Positions 33,694 to 41,037 of a stretch of 64,000 nucleotides of DNA are shown here, piece after piece. The number at the start of each line of letters is the position of its first letter. The first letter of the stretch is position 1. The notes beneath the pieces were generated by a model, which ran no database searches, was not told the origin of the DNA, and saw only the letters and a program-made list of their open reading frames with translations. Both the position numbers and the translations under genes were made by a program. Source of the DNA: an uncultured Clostridia bacterium (GTDB lineage Bacteria > Bacillota > Clostridia > Oscillospirales > Ruminococcaceae); assembly GCA_947624745.1 (NCBI GenBank), contig CANQLR010000002.1, positions 85,562-149,561 of the forward strand, read 5' to 3'.

Positions 33694-33891
33694 AAAAGGT
33701 TTCGCCGGCCTTTCCTCAAAAGGCCGCAGGATCCAAGGGCAGAGCCCTTGGTCGCGCTCCGCAGAGCGCGAAATCCCCTACGCGCAAGCGAGCGCAGGAG
33801 GATAGCCAAAATCAGTCCGGTGGACTGTTTTGGCGTAGGGAACCCTCGCCGGGGGTTCCCTCTTTATTTGCCGAACGATGAGTGAGGCAAA
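33694..33891 (-). repeat. Family A hairpin-string repeat, copy 2 (inverted)
   Basis: Reverse-complement relative of 4669-4877. In family orientation it reads TTTGCC/GGCAAA, AGGGAACCC/GGGTTCCCT, CAGTCC/GGACTG, TCGCGCTC/GAGCGCGA, CCAAGGGC/GCCCTTGG and GGCCTTT/AAAGGCC. Compared with copy 1 the second, third and fourth stems have changed on both arms so that pairing is kept. Confidence 0.8.
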
Positions 33892-33993
33892 CTCTGCACA
33901 AAACTTTGATTCAGCAGCCGGCTTAAGAGGGCGCAGAGTTAATTTCCGAGCCTTTACCTACAGCGCAACCATTTAATTAACTGCTTAGCCCCG

Positions 33994-34203
33994 GCTTTTC
34001 TTTGCCTCGCTCGTCGCTCGGCAAACGGGGAGACCCCCGGCGAGGGTCTCCCCACGTCGCAACAGCCCACAGGGCTGATTGCTCCTCCCTGTCCTGCGCT
34101 GGCTTACGCCGTGGGGATTTCGCCCGTTGTGACGGGCGACGAGGGCTGCTCGCCCTCGACCTCGCCCGCTTTTTGAGGAAAAGCGGGGTAAAACCTTTTT
34201 AGT
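33994..34203 (+). repeat. Family A hairpin-string repeat, copy 3
   Basis: Same orientation as copy 1. Stems: TTTGCC/GGCAAA, GGGGAGACC/GGTCTCCCC, CAGCCC/GGGCTG, TCGCCCGT/ACGGGCGA, CGAGGGC/GCCCTCG and CCCGCTTTT/AAAAGCGGG, ending AACCTTTTTAGT. The last three stems differ from copies 1 and 2 on both arms. Confidence 0.8.
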
Positions 34204-34231
34204 TTGTCTCAATCAATGGTTGGGTGCTAAA

Positions 34232-36505
34232 TCAGAGTTTATTTCTCTGTATCTTCCCGCTTATCGTCTTCGGGAGCTCGTCCCGGAACGCTATCACGCG
34301 CGGATACTTATACGGCGCAGTATGGCTCTTGACGTAGTTCTGGATCTCCTTCTTGAGCTCCTCCGAGGCGACTGTGCCCTTCGTGAGAACGATGCTCGCC
34401 TTGACTATCTGTCCCCTTATCTCGTCAGGAACGGCCGAAACGCCGCACTCTAAAACGTATGGGAGTTCCATGATCACGCTCTCGATCTCGAACGGACCAA
34501 TCCTGTATCCCGAGGACTTGATGACGTCGTCGATCCTCGAAACATACCAGAAATAGCCGTCCTCGTCACGCCACGCGGTGTCGCCGGTGTGGTAGTAGCC
34601 GTCGTGCCATGCCTCGCGGGTGAGCTTTTCGTCAAGATAATACTCCTTGTAAAGCCCTATCGGGATCTCCTCGGAGGTCTTTATGCAGATCTCGCCGACT
34701 TCGCCGTTCTGGACGGGGTTGCCGTCGGGGTCTAAAATGTCGATGTCATACTGCGGGGACGCCTTGCCCATCGAGCCGTACTTCGGTACGTCGCCGTAGA
34801 GGTTGCCGATGACGAGCGTCGTCTCGGTCTGGCCGAAGCCCTCCATGATTTCGAGCCCCGTCGCCTGCTTGAACTGCTTCGCGACCTCGGGGTTCAAAGC
34901 CTCCCCGGCGGTGGTCATGTGGTGGATAGAGCTCAGGTCGAATATCGAGAGGTCTTCCTTGATCATCATGCGGAGCATCGTCGGAGGCGCGCAGAATGTT
35001 GTGATATTATATTTTGCAAACATCGGCAGGATATCCGCCGCGTCGAACTTGTCGAAGTCGTAGACGAACACCGCGCCCTCGCAGAGCCACTGGCCGTAGA
35101 GCTTGCCCCAGAGCGACTTGCCCCAGCCGGTGTCGGATATCGTCAGGTGAAGGCCGTCCCGCTCGCAACAGTGCCAGTATTTCGCGGTGACGAAGTGACC
35201 GAGGGCGTAGGTGTGCGCGTGGGCGGCCATCTTCGGGTTGCCGGTGGTGCCGGAGGTGAAGAACATCAGCGCCATGTCGCTGCCCGCGGAGCAGTCCTCT
35301 GGGCGCTCGAATTTGCCGGTGTAGAGCTGGTATTCGTTGTCGAAGTCGCGCCAGCCCTCCTTCGCCCCGCCTACAAGTATCTTCGTCTTGACGGTCGGGC
35401 AGTTTTCGGCGGCCTTCTCGGCAATGTCGGCGACGTCGCCGTCGGCGGTGCAGAGTATCGCCGAAACGCCTGCGCGGTCGAATCTGTATTCAAAATCGTG
35501 CTGCTTGAGCTGATTTGTCGCGGGGATAGCGACTGCCCCAAGCTTGTGAAGGGCTACCATCGCGAACCAGAACTGGTAGTGGCGCTTTAAAACGAGCATG
35601 ACCTTGTCGCCGCGCTTTATCCCGAGCGAGCGAAGGTAGTTTGCGGTCTGATTAGACGCGCGCTTGATGTCCTTGAAGGTAAATCTGCGCTCGACCTTGT
35701 GCTTGTCGACATGGATCATAGCTAACTTGTCGGGGTATTTGTCGGCGATGGCGTCCACGCAGTCGAAGCCGAAGTTGAAGGTCTCGGTGTCGTGGAATTT
35801 CATGTCTACGAGCTTTCCGCTCTCGTCCTCGATGAAATCGACGAAGCGCTCGACCAGAAGCTTTTCCTTCTTCGGGCGGTTGGCCTGAATGAGGGAGGTG
35901 CGGGCGGTCTCCTCGGTCTCGTTTTCGCCGGGGAGGACTACCGCCACGAAGGTGCAGTCCTTGCCGTTCACGGCTATCATGCCGTGAGGGGTGGCGGAGT
36001 TATAATAGATAGAATCGCCCTCGTTTAAAATTTCGGTGTGATTTCCGACCTGCACCTTGAGGCTGCCGGAGATTATGAGGTCGAACTCCTGCCCGTCGTG
36101 AGTCGTAAGATGTATCGGCATATTCTGCTGGGCCTCGCTGTATTCGTACTTGACCCAGTAGGGCTCGGCTATCTTGTCGCGGAATTTGGGCGCTAAGTTT
36201 GCGATGTCGATGCCCTTTTCGTGGGCGGTGACCTGGCCCTGTCCCCTTCTTGTCAGGGTATAGCTTGAAAGCCTCGCGGCGGTGCGGCCCTCCAAAAGGT
36301 CGGTGAGGTCGATATCGAAGGCGAGCGCGCACTTATGGATAAAGGTGAACGGCAGGTCCGCGGTGCCGGATTCGTAGCTTATGTACTCCTCCTCGGTGAC
36401 CTCCGTCTTTTCCGCTGTCTCAGCGGTGCTCCAGCCCATTATCTCGCGCATTTCGCGAATTCTCTCCGCGACCTCTACAAGCTGCGTTTCGGTTTTTTTG
36501 GACAT
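34232..36505 (-). CDS. HTH-cupin-acyl-CoA synthetase fusion
   Basis: A 757-residue three-part protein. Residues ~8-72 form an XRE-type helix-turn-helix (AERIREMREIMGWSTAETAEK...YESG). Residues ~115-195 are a cupin barrel (THDGQEFDLIISGSLKVQV ... ATPHGM). Residues ~245-757 are a complete AMP-forming acyl-CoA synthetase with FTSGTTGNPK (~415-424), EGFGQTET, HTGD, RIDDVIKSSGYRIGP and the C-terminal PKTISGKIQRNKL holding the adenylation lysine. The enzyme part resembles medium/short-chain acyl-CoA synthetases and would activate a carboxylic acid to its CoA ester; the HTH-cupin part is like regulators that sense small molecules. A T-box leader lies upstream. Substrate is not provable from sequence; a branched short-chain acid is inferred from context. 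Confidence 0.88.
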   Translation of the reverse strand: MSKKTETQLVEVAERIREMREIMGWSTAETAEKTEVTEEEYISYESGTADLPFTFIHKCALAFDIDLTDLLEGRTAARLSSYTLTRRGQGQVTAHEKGIDIANLAPKFRDKIAEPYWVKYEYSEAQQNMPIHLTTHDGQEFDLIISGSLKVQVGNHTEILNEGDSIYYNSATPHGMIAVNGKDCTFVAVVLPGENETEETARTSLIQANRPKKEKLLVERFVDFIEDESGKLVDMKFHDTETFNFGFDCVDAIADKYPDKLAMIHVDKHKVERRFTFKDIKRASNQTANYLRSLGIKRGDKVMLVLKRHYQFWFAMVALHKLGAVAIPATNQLKQHDFEYRFDRAGVSAILCTADGDVADIAEKAAENCPTVKTKILVGGAKEGWRDFDNEYQLYTGKFERPEDCSAGSDMALMFFTSGTTGNPKMAAHAHTYALGHFVTAKYWHCCERDGLHLTISDTGWGKSLWGKLYGQWLCEGAVFVYDFDKFDAADILPMFAKYNITTFCAPPTMLRMMIKEDLSIFDLSSIHHMTTAGEALNPEVAKQFKQATGLEIMEGFGQTETTLVIGNLYGDVPKYGSMGKASPQYDIDILDPDGNPVQNGEVGEICIKTSEEIPIGLYKEYYLDEKLTREAWHDGYYHTGDTAWRDEDGYFWYVSRIDDVIKSSGYRIGPFEIESVIMELPYVLECGVSAVPDEIRGQIVKASIVLTKGTVASEELKKEIQNYVKSHTAPYKYPRVIAFRDELPKTISGKIQRNKL

Positions 36506-36550
36506 GTTTTTCTCTCCTTGTCGTAAAAAGTGATCCGGGACGGAGCATAC

Positions 36551-36812
36551 AAAAAGCCCGCCCCAAAGAAACTTTGAGACGGGTCATAATACCCGCGGTA
36601 CCACTCAAATTGCGGAAAGATCCGCCGCTCAACGGCTCGAAAAAGCCTTCCGCTATAACGCGCGGACGCGTACAGCTCTAAACATAAAATGCGTTAAGCT
36701 GTCGGCTCAAAAGTGATCCGAGACCGCGCGTTGTCTGTCGGTTTTCAGCTGCCCCGACTCTCTGAAAGACAGGTGAGCACGGCTCCGTCTTTGTCATCGC
36801 CTTTTAATATTA
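36551..36812 (-). promoter_or_regulatory. T-box riboswitch with terminator, apparent AUC (Ile) specifier
   Basis: In RNA sense: Stem I with AGAGAGUCGGGG and AGCUGAAAACCGAC of its distal part, then CGGAUCACUUUUGAGCC at its 3' side; Stem III closed by GCGGAA/UUCCGC; the invariant T-box AGUGGUACCGCGGGU (36605-36591); and a terminator with arms CCCGUCUCAAAG/CUUUGGGGCGGG (36583-36557) followed by UUUUU. The specifier read by eye is AUC, isoleucine; GAU or UCA are the alternatives in other registers. Uncharged tRNA would stabilise the antiterminator and switch on the HTH-cupin-synthetase gene. Confidence 0.9.
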
Positions 36813-36818
36813 AACTTG

Positions 36819-36847
36819 ATTATATCACTACCTCGGCCGGGTGTCAA
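36819..36847 (-). promoter_or_regulatory. Sigma-A promoter for the T-box transcript
   Basis: TTGACA (36842-36847) and TATAAT (36819-36824) on the minus strand, 17-base spacer: consensus hexamers. Confidence 0.92.
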
Positions 36848-36925
36848 TCGTTATTTTCAATAAAAAATTTATTTCTGCCGGCGAAATATCCGGCGCATTT
36901 TATAATGATCGCGGCGACAATATAG

Positions 36926-37009
36926 GGATATATCAGCGAAATCGGAATAAAAGTCAAAATATTGAAGTTTTGGCAGCGCTAAAGAACAATTAAATCGCAG
37001 GATATATCA
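36926..37009 (+). promoter_or_regulatory. Two GGATATATCA sites upstream of the GH51 gene
   Basis: GGATATATCA occurs at 36926-36935 and again at 37000-37009. Each holds the perfect palindrome GATATATC, and the copies are 74 bases apart (about seven helical turns), ending 46 bases before the -35 box. They are candidate binding sites for a regulator of the arabinofuranosidase gene; the regulator is unknown. Confidence 0.4.
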
Positions 37010-37054
37010 ATTATGAAAAGTAAATGAAAAGATGAAAAATAACGGAAAAAGGTG

Positions 37055-37083
37055 TTGACTTATTGCCGCAAACATTGTATTAT
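37055..37083 (+). promoter_or_regulatory. Sigma-A promoter for GH51
   Basis: TTGACT (37055-37060) and TATTAT (37078-37083), 17-base spacer, 30 bases before the GH51 start. Confidence 0.8.
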
Positions 37084-37113
37084 AAGGGTATACCGAATAT
37101 AAGGAGGAAAATT

Positions 37114-38586
37114 ATGAGCACTTTGAAAATGACGGTCGATCTTAACAACAGAATATCAAAAATCAATAAAGAGATCTACGGGCACTTCGCCGAGCACCTC
37201 GGCAGGTGCGTGTACGGCGGTATCTACGTCGGCAAGGACTCCCCTATCCCGAACATCAACGGATACAGAAAGGACGTCGTCGAGGCTCTTAAGGAGCTTA
37301 GAATACCCGTTCTTCGCTGGCCGGGCGGCTGCTTTGCCGATACATACCACTGGCGGGACGGCATCGGCCCGAAGGAGAACCGCAAGAAGATAGTCAATAT
37401 CCACTGGGGCGGAGTTACCGAGGACAACTCCTTCGGCACGCATGAATTTCTTGATTTCTGCGAGCTCATCGGCTGCGAGGCGTATGTCGCCGTAAACGTA
37501 GGAAGCGGCACCGTTCAGGAGGCCGCGGAGTGGATGGAATACATGACGAGCGGCAACGAGTCGCCTATGACCGAGCTTCGGAAGAAAAACGGCCGCGAGA
37601 AGCCCTGGAAGGTCAAGTACGTCGGTATCGGAAACGAAAACTGGGGCTGCGGCGGAGAGATGAACGCCGACTACTATTCGAGCCTTTACAAGCAGTTCCA
37701 CTGCTTCGTTCGGGGCGCCGAGCAGCAGGTCGCCTGCGGGCCGAACGGAAACGATGTAAACTGGACCGAGGCCATGATGAAAAACGTAGGCCCGTGGCAG
37801 ATGCAGGGGCTGTCGCTCCACAACTACACCGTGCCGACAAATCAGTGGCAGCACAAGGGCGATTCGGTCAACTTCGACGAGGCGGAGTACTATAACACCC
37901 TCCAGCACACCTGGTTCATGGAGCGGATCCTTAAGGACCAGGAAGGCATCATGCAGCGGTATGACAACGACCATAAGATCGGGCTCATCGTCGACGAGTG
38001 GGGAATCTGGACCGACGTCTTGGAAGGCACCAACCCCGGGTTCTTATATCAGCAGAACACCATGCGCGACGCGGTGCTGGCGTCTATTAACCTCAACATC
38101 TTCAACGAGCACTCCGCAAGGGTGAAGATGGCTAACATCGCGCAGATGATAAACGTTTTGCAGTCGGTACTTCTCACCGAGGGCGAAAAGATGGTCAAGA
38201 CCCCGACATACCATGTCTTTGATATGTATAAGGACCACATGGACGCGACGCTCGTCTACTCGAACTGCGATAACAAGGAGCTGGAGGCCAAGGACGGCAA
38301 GTTCCCGGCGGTGTCGCAGTCGGTATCGGTCGACGAAAACGGAAAGATGCACATCACCGTCTCGAACGCTTCGCTTGATGAGGACTTCGACATCGACTGC
38401 GCAATGCCGAGGGCAGAATATAAGAGCGTTTCCGCGAAGATTCTCACCGGCAAGTACAACGCCTTAAACGACTTCGAGCACCCCGACGCGGTCGCTCCGA
38501 AGGCATATGACGGCGTTAAGCTTGACGGCGAAAAGCTTGAGATAAAGCTCCCCGCCTGCTCGGTGATCGCTATTGAGCTGTGCTGA
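37114..38586 (+). CDS. GH51 alpha-L-arabinofuranosidase, intracellular
   Basis: Removes alpha-L-arabinofuranosyl side groups from arabinoxylan or arabinan oligosaccharides. The 490 residues match bacterial GH51: IYGHFAEHLGRCVYGGIYV at the start, LRWPGGCFADTYHW, the acid/base Glu175 in GNENWG and the nucleophile Glu295 in DEWG. The C-terminal part is beta-rich. There is no signal peptide, so it acts on oligosaccharides taken into the cell. The frame is open 17 codons upstream, but the start at 37114 has AAGGAGG ahead and fits the family. A single-gene promoter and two GATATATC sites lie upstream; a small Cys-rich gene overlaps its end. Confidence 0.95.
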   Translation: MSTLKMTVDLNNRISKINKEIYGHFAEHLGRCVYGGIYVGKDSPIPNINGYRKDVVEALKELRIPVLRWPGGCFADTYHWRDGIGPKENRKKIVNIHWGGVTEDNSFGTHEFLDFCELIGCEAYVAVNVGSGTVQEAAEWMEYMTSGNESPMTELRKKNGREKPWKVKYVGIGNENWGCGGEMNADYYSSLYKQFHCFVRGAEQQVACGPNGNDVNWTEAMMKNVGPWQMQGLSLHNYTVPTNQWQHKGDSVNFDEAEYYNTLQHTWFMERILKDQEGIMQRYDNDHKIGLIVDEWGIWTDVLEGTNPGFLYQQNTMRDAVLASINLNIFNEHSARVKMANIAQMINVLQSVLLTEGEKMVKTPTYHVFDMYKDHMDATLVYSNCDNKELEAKDGKFPAVSQSVSVDENGKMHITVSNASLDEDFDIDCAMPRAEYKSVSAKILTGKYNALNDFEHPDAVAPKAYDGVKLDGEKLEIKLPACSVIAIELC

Positions 38587-38843
38587 TAGACGGAAAACCG
38601 GTCTGCAAGCGGTGTCTGCTGCTTGAGACCGACCCCGAGGGGCTCTTCAAAAAGGTGAGCGAGCTTATTTCGCTTATCCCGGAGGACATTAAGACCCCAG
38701 AGGAGGAATACGGGCGGAGGCTCGAAATCTGCAAAAGCTGCGACGGGCTGCAAAACGGCATCTGCAAAGAGTGCGGCTGCTTTGTCGAGCTTCGGGCCGC
38801 GACACGAAAAAACTACTGCCCGAGCGCATATCACAAATGGTAA
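38580..38843 (+). CDS. Small Cys-rich protein, DUF6171-like
   Basis: An 87-residue protein starting from a GTG that overlaps the last codons of the GH51 gene. It carries CKRCLL near the start and, after a charged helix, CKSCDGLQNGICKECGCFVELRAA, suggesting two small metal-binding knuckles. This matches a widespread clostridial family I recall as DUF6171, of unknown function. The overlap implies coupling to GH51, though no link to arabinan breakdown is evident. A strong terminator follows. Confidence 0.7.
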   Translation: MLIDGKPVCKRCLLLETDPEGLFKKVSELISLIPEDIKTPEEEYGRRLEICKSCDGLQNGICKECGCFVELRAATRKNYCPSAYHKW

Positions 38844-38850
38844 AAATTTA

Positions 38851-38890
38851 GACCCGGCAAGCGAAAGCCTGTCGGGTCGGATTTTATTTA
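38851..38890 (+). terminator. Bidirectional intrinsic terminator
   Basis: GACCCGGCAAGC and GCCTGTCGGGTC pair over 12 positions (two G-U) around a GAAA loop, with ATTTTATTT after it on the plus strand and TAAATTTTT after it on the minus strand. It separates the GH51 unit from the convergent pspC gene. Confidence 0.85.
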
Positions 38891-38894
38891 CGGC

Positions 38895-39116
38895 TTAAAC
38901 GTCGTCCCTGTCCTCGACGATGACGGTGCCGTCCGGCATTTCGGGGATTATCAGCGCGCAGATGACGTAGGCAAGTATCCCGGTGCCGAAGCAAAGGGCA
39001 AGTATCGCCCAGATAACGCGGATTATCGTCGGGTCGATGTTGAAAAATTCGGCAATCCCGGCGCAGACTCCCGAGACCATCTTGTTTTTGGACTTATAAA
39101 GCTTCTTGGTTGCCAT
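38895..39116 (-). CDS. PspC-domain membrane protein
   Basis: A 73-residue PspC-domain protein: KLYKSKNKMVSGVCAGIAEFFNIDPTIIRVIWAI, followed by a hydrophobic helix and a short acidic tail (VIVEDRDDV). Members sit in the cytoplasmic membrane and are linked to envelope-stress responses in some bacteria; stand-alone small versions like this are common in Firmicutes and uncharacterised. It has its own promoter. Confidence 0.85.
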   Translation of the reverse strand: MATKKLYKSKNKMVSGVCAGIAEFFNIDPTIIRVIWAILALCFGTGILAYVICALIIPEMPDGTVIVEDRDDV

Positions 39117-39150
39117 AATATGCCTTCCTTTCGCAGCAGCTCTTTTTTAT

Positions 39151-39179
39151 ATTATAGCATGGCGTGAAGTAAAATGCAA
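39151..39179 (-). promoter_or_regulatory. Sigma-A promoter for the pspC gene
   Basis: TTGCAT (39174-39179) and TATAAT (39151-39156) on the minus strand, 17-base spacer. Confidence 0.78.
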
Positions 39180-39197
39180 GATAAATTGTAAGAAAAG

Positions 39198-39836
39198 TCA
39201 CTTTTTGGGCGCGGGCTCTTTTAGGCGCCACATCAGGGCGAGAGCTATGGCTCCGACCGAGTTTCCGAGTATCACAAAGAGTATAAAGGCGAGGCCCTTT
39301 ACATTCATCATGCCGGCGAGCGCGAAATAAAACATATCCGCGACCGAGTGCTCGAAGCCGGAAAGTATGAAAACGGGAATGCAGAATATAACTCCGAGCG
39401 GGGTCCCGAGGCGGTAGATCTTCACGGCGGCGTACATTAAAATTCCGCAGAAGCAGCCTAAAAGAAATCCGCGCAAAAGGCCGTTTTCAAGGCGGGTATT
39501 GCAGGCCGAGACCGCTTTTTCGACAATCTCGGGGCGGCATATGTGAACGAGGAGCCCCGTAAGGGACGCGCCGACGAAGTTCGACAAAAGGCCGATGAGG
39601 AGCTGAGGTATCATCTCGGGCTCGAGCTTTTCGCCCACGAAGCCGATCTTGCCGGTGTAAAGGTAAAAGCCCATACAGCATATCGCCAAGAGCGCCACCG
39701 AAAAGAGCACCGCTCCGACGTAGCGGTTATCGACGCTCAAAAGCACCGTGCCGCCGATCCCGACCAAAAGCCCAGAGGCTATGCCTCCGAAAATTTCGGG
39801 GAAGAATTTTTTCAAAATAATCTCTCCTTCGCTCAT
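39198..39836 (-). CDS. Formate/nitrite transporter (FNT) family protein
   Basis: A 212-residue membrane protein with six likely helices. The FNT hallmark is SGFEHSVADMFYFALAG near residues 160-176, and the first half has the related GGIASGLLVGIGGTVLL. FNT pentamers conduct small monovalent anions such as formate, nitrite, hydrosulfide or acetate; which one cannot be read here. Its ATG overlaps the dapL stop by four bases, so it is translated as the last gene of the lysine operon, which is an unusual place for this family. Confidence 0.85.
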   Translation of the reverse strand: MSEGEIILKKFFPEIFGGIASGLLVGIGGTVLLSVDNRYVGAVLFSVALLAICCMGFYLYTGKIGFVGEKLEPEMIPQLLIGLLSNFVGASLTGLLVHICRPEIVEKAVSACNTRLENGLLRGFLLGCFCGILMYAAVKIYRLGTPLGVIFCIPVFILSGFEHSVADMFYFALAGMMNVKGLAFILFVILGNSVGAIALALMWRLKEPAPKK

Positions 39837-41014
39837 TTTCCGAGCATTTTGCATATCCTTTCGGCGGCCTCGCGGGTGTTTTCGTGGGTCGAGAAGGAGG
39901 TCAGGCGGAAGTAGCCCTTGCCGTTTTCGCCGAAGCCCTCGCCGGGGGTGCCGACGACGTTCGCCTCGGACAAAAGCTTGTCAAAGAACTCCCACGAGCC
40001 CATGTTATCGGGACATTTCAGCCATATGTAGGGGGAGTTTTTGCCTCCGAAGTATTTTATGCCGCAGCGGTCGAGCCCCGCCATAAGGATCTTCGCGTTT
40101 TCCTGATAATAGGCGATGTTTTCGCGGATCTGCTTCTGACCCTCGGGGGTGAATACCGCCTCGGCGGCGCGCTGGATAACATACGCAACGCCGTTGAACT
40201 TGGTGGTCTGGCGGCGCATCCACATGGCGTTGAGGTCGCCGTCGGCCTTTAAAGCCTTCGGAACGACGGTATAGCCGCACCTTGTGCCGGTGAAGCCGGC
40301 GGTCTTTGAAAGCGAGCAGAACTCGATCACGCACTCCTTCGCGCCCTCGATCTCGTAGGCCGAGTGGGGAACGTCGGGGTCGGTGATAAATGCCTCGTAG
40401 GCGGAATCAAGAAGAATTACCGCGCCGTTTGCTTTCGCGTATTCCACCCATTTTTTGAGCTGATCGCGGGTATAGGCGGCGCCGGTGGGGTTGTTCGGGG
40501 TGCAGAGATAGATGATGTCCGCCTTGACAGCGGGGTCGGGCATCGGGAGGAAGCCGTTATCCTCCGTCGCGGCGGCGTAAATTACCCTGCGCCCTGCCAT
40601 GACGTTCGTGTCGACGTAGACGGGATAGACCGGGTCGGGGACGAGGACGGTGTTGTCCTCGGAGAAGAGGTCAAGGATATTTCCGAGGTCGGATTTCGCG
40701 CCGTCCGAGATGAAAATCTCGTAGTAGTCGAGGTCCACGCCGAAGCCCTTGTAATAGTCCTTTATCGCGTTGATGAGAAAGGCGTAGCCGTTGTCGTCGA
40801 CATAGCCGTGAAACGTCTCCCGGACGCCCATTTCGTCGGCGGCCCTGTGCATCGCCTCGACGACCTTCGGGGCGAGCGGCAGTGTGACGTCGCCGATTCC
40901 CATTTTAATTATCTTCGCCTCGGGGTGGGACTTGGTGTAGTCCGCGACGCGGTGGGCTATCTCGGTGAAGAGGTAGCTTTTCTTGACGTTTTGATAGTTT
41001 TTGTTGATCTTCAT
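39833..41014 (-). CDS. dapL: LL-diaminopimelate aminotransferase
   Basis: PLP aminotransferase converting tetrahydrodipicolinate directly to LL-diaminopimelate, bypassing succinylated or acetylated intermediates. The 393 residues begin MKINKNYQNVKKSYLF and contain IKMGIGDVTLPL, YLCTPNNPTGAAY, and the PLP lysine in SLSKTAGFTGTRCGYTVVP. These match the DapL family rather than generic class I aminotransferases. Gene order dapA-lysA-dapF-dapL gives all steps to lysine except dapB and the aspartate steps, which must lie elsewhere. Confidence 0.95.
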   Translation of the reverse strand: MKINKNYQNVKKSYLFTEIAHRVADYTKSHPEAKIIKMGIGDVTLPLAPKVVEAMHRAADEMGVRETFHGYVDDNGYAFLINAIKDYYKGFGVDLDYYEIFISDGAKSDLGNILDLFSEDNTVLVPDPVYPVYVDTNVMAGRRVIYAAATEDNGFLPMPDPAVKADIIYLCTPNNPTGAAYTRDQLKKWVEYAKANGAVILLDSAYEAFITDPDVPHSAYEIEGAKECVIEFCSLSKTAGFTGTRCGYTVVPKALKADGDLNAMWMRRQTTKFNGVAYVIQRAAEAVFTPEGQKQIRENIAYYQENAKILMAGLDRCGIKYFGGKNSPYIWLKCPDNMGSWEFFDKLLSEANVVGTPGEGFGENGKGYFRLTSFSTHENTREAAERICKMLGK

Positions 41015-41037
41015 AGTTATCTCCCTTTCGGCTGACG

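Larger units (their letters stand above)
33645..34231. other. Gene-free repeat block between ATPase and acyl-CoA synthetase genes
   Basis: About 590 bases without a gene. It holds two family A repeats in inverted orientation (33694-33891 and 33994-34203) separated by ~100 bases that contain two versions of a CAGAGTT-type motif related to sequence near 4.58 kb. No promoter of good quality was seen for the ATPase gene on its left. Confidence 0.7.

Noticed and set aside
33694..34203. Inverted repeats at 33.7/34.2 kb as ends of an insertion sequence
   Set aside because: Only about 100 bases separate them, with no transposase frame between.
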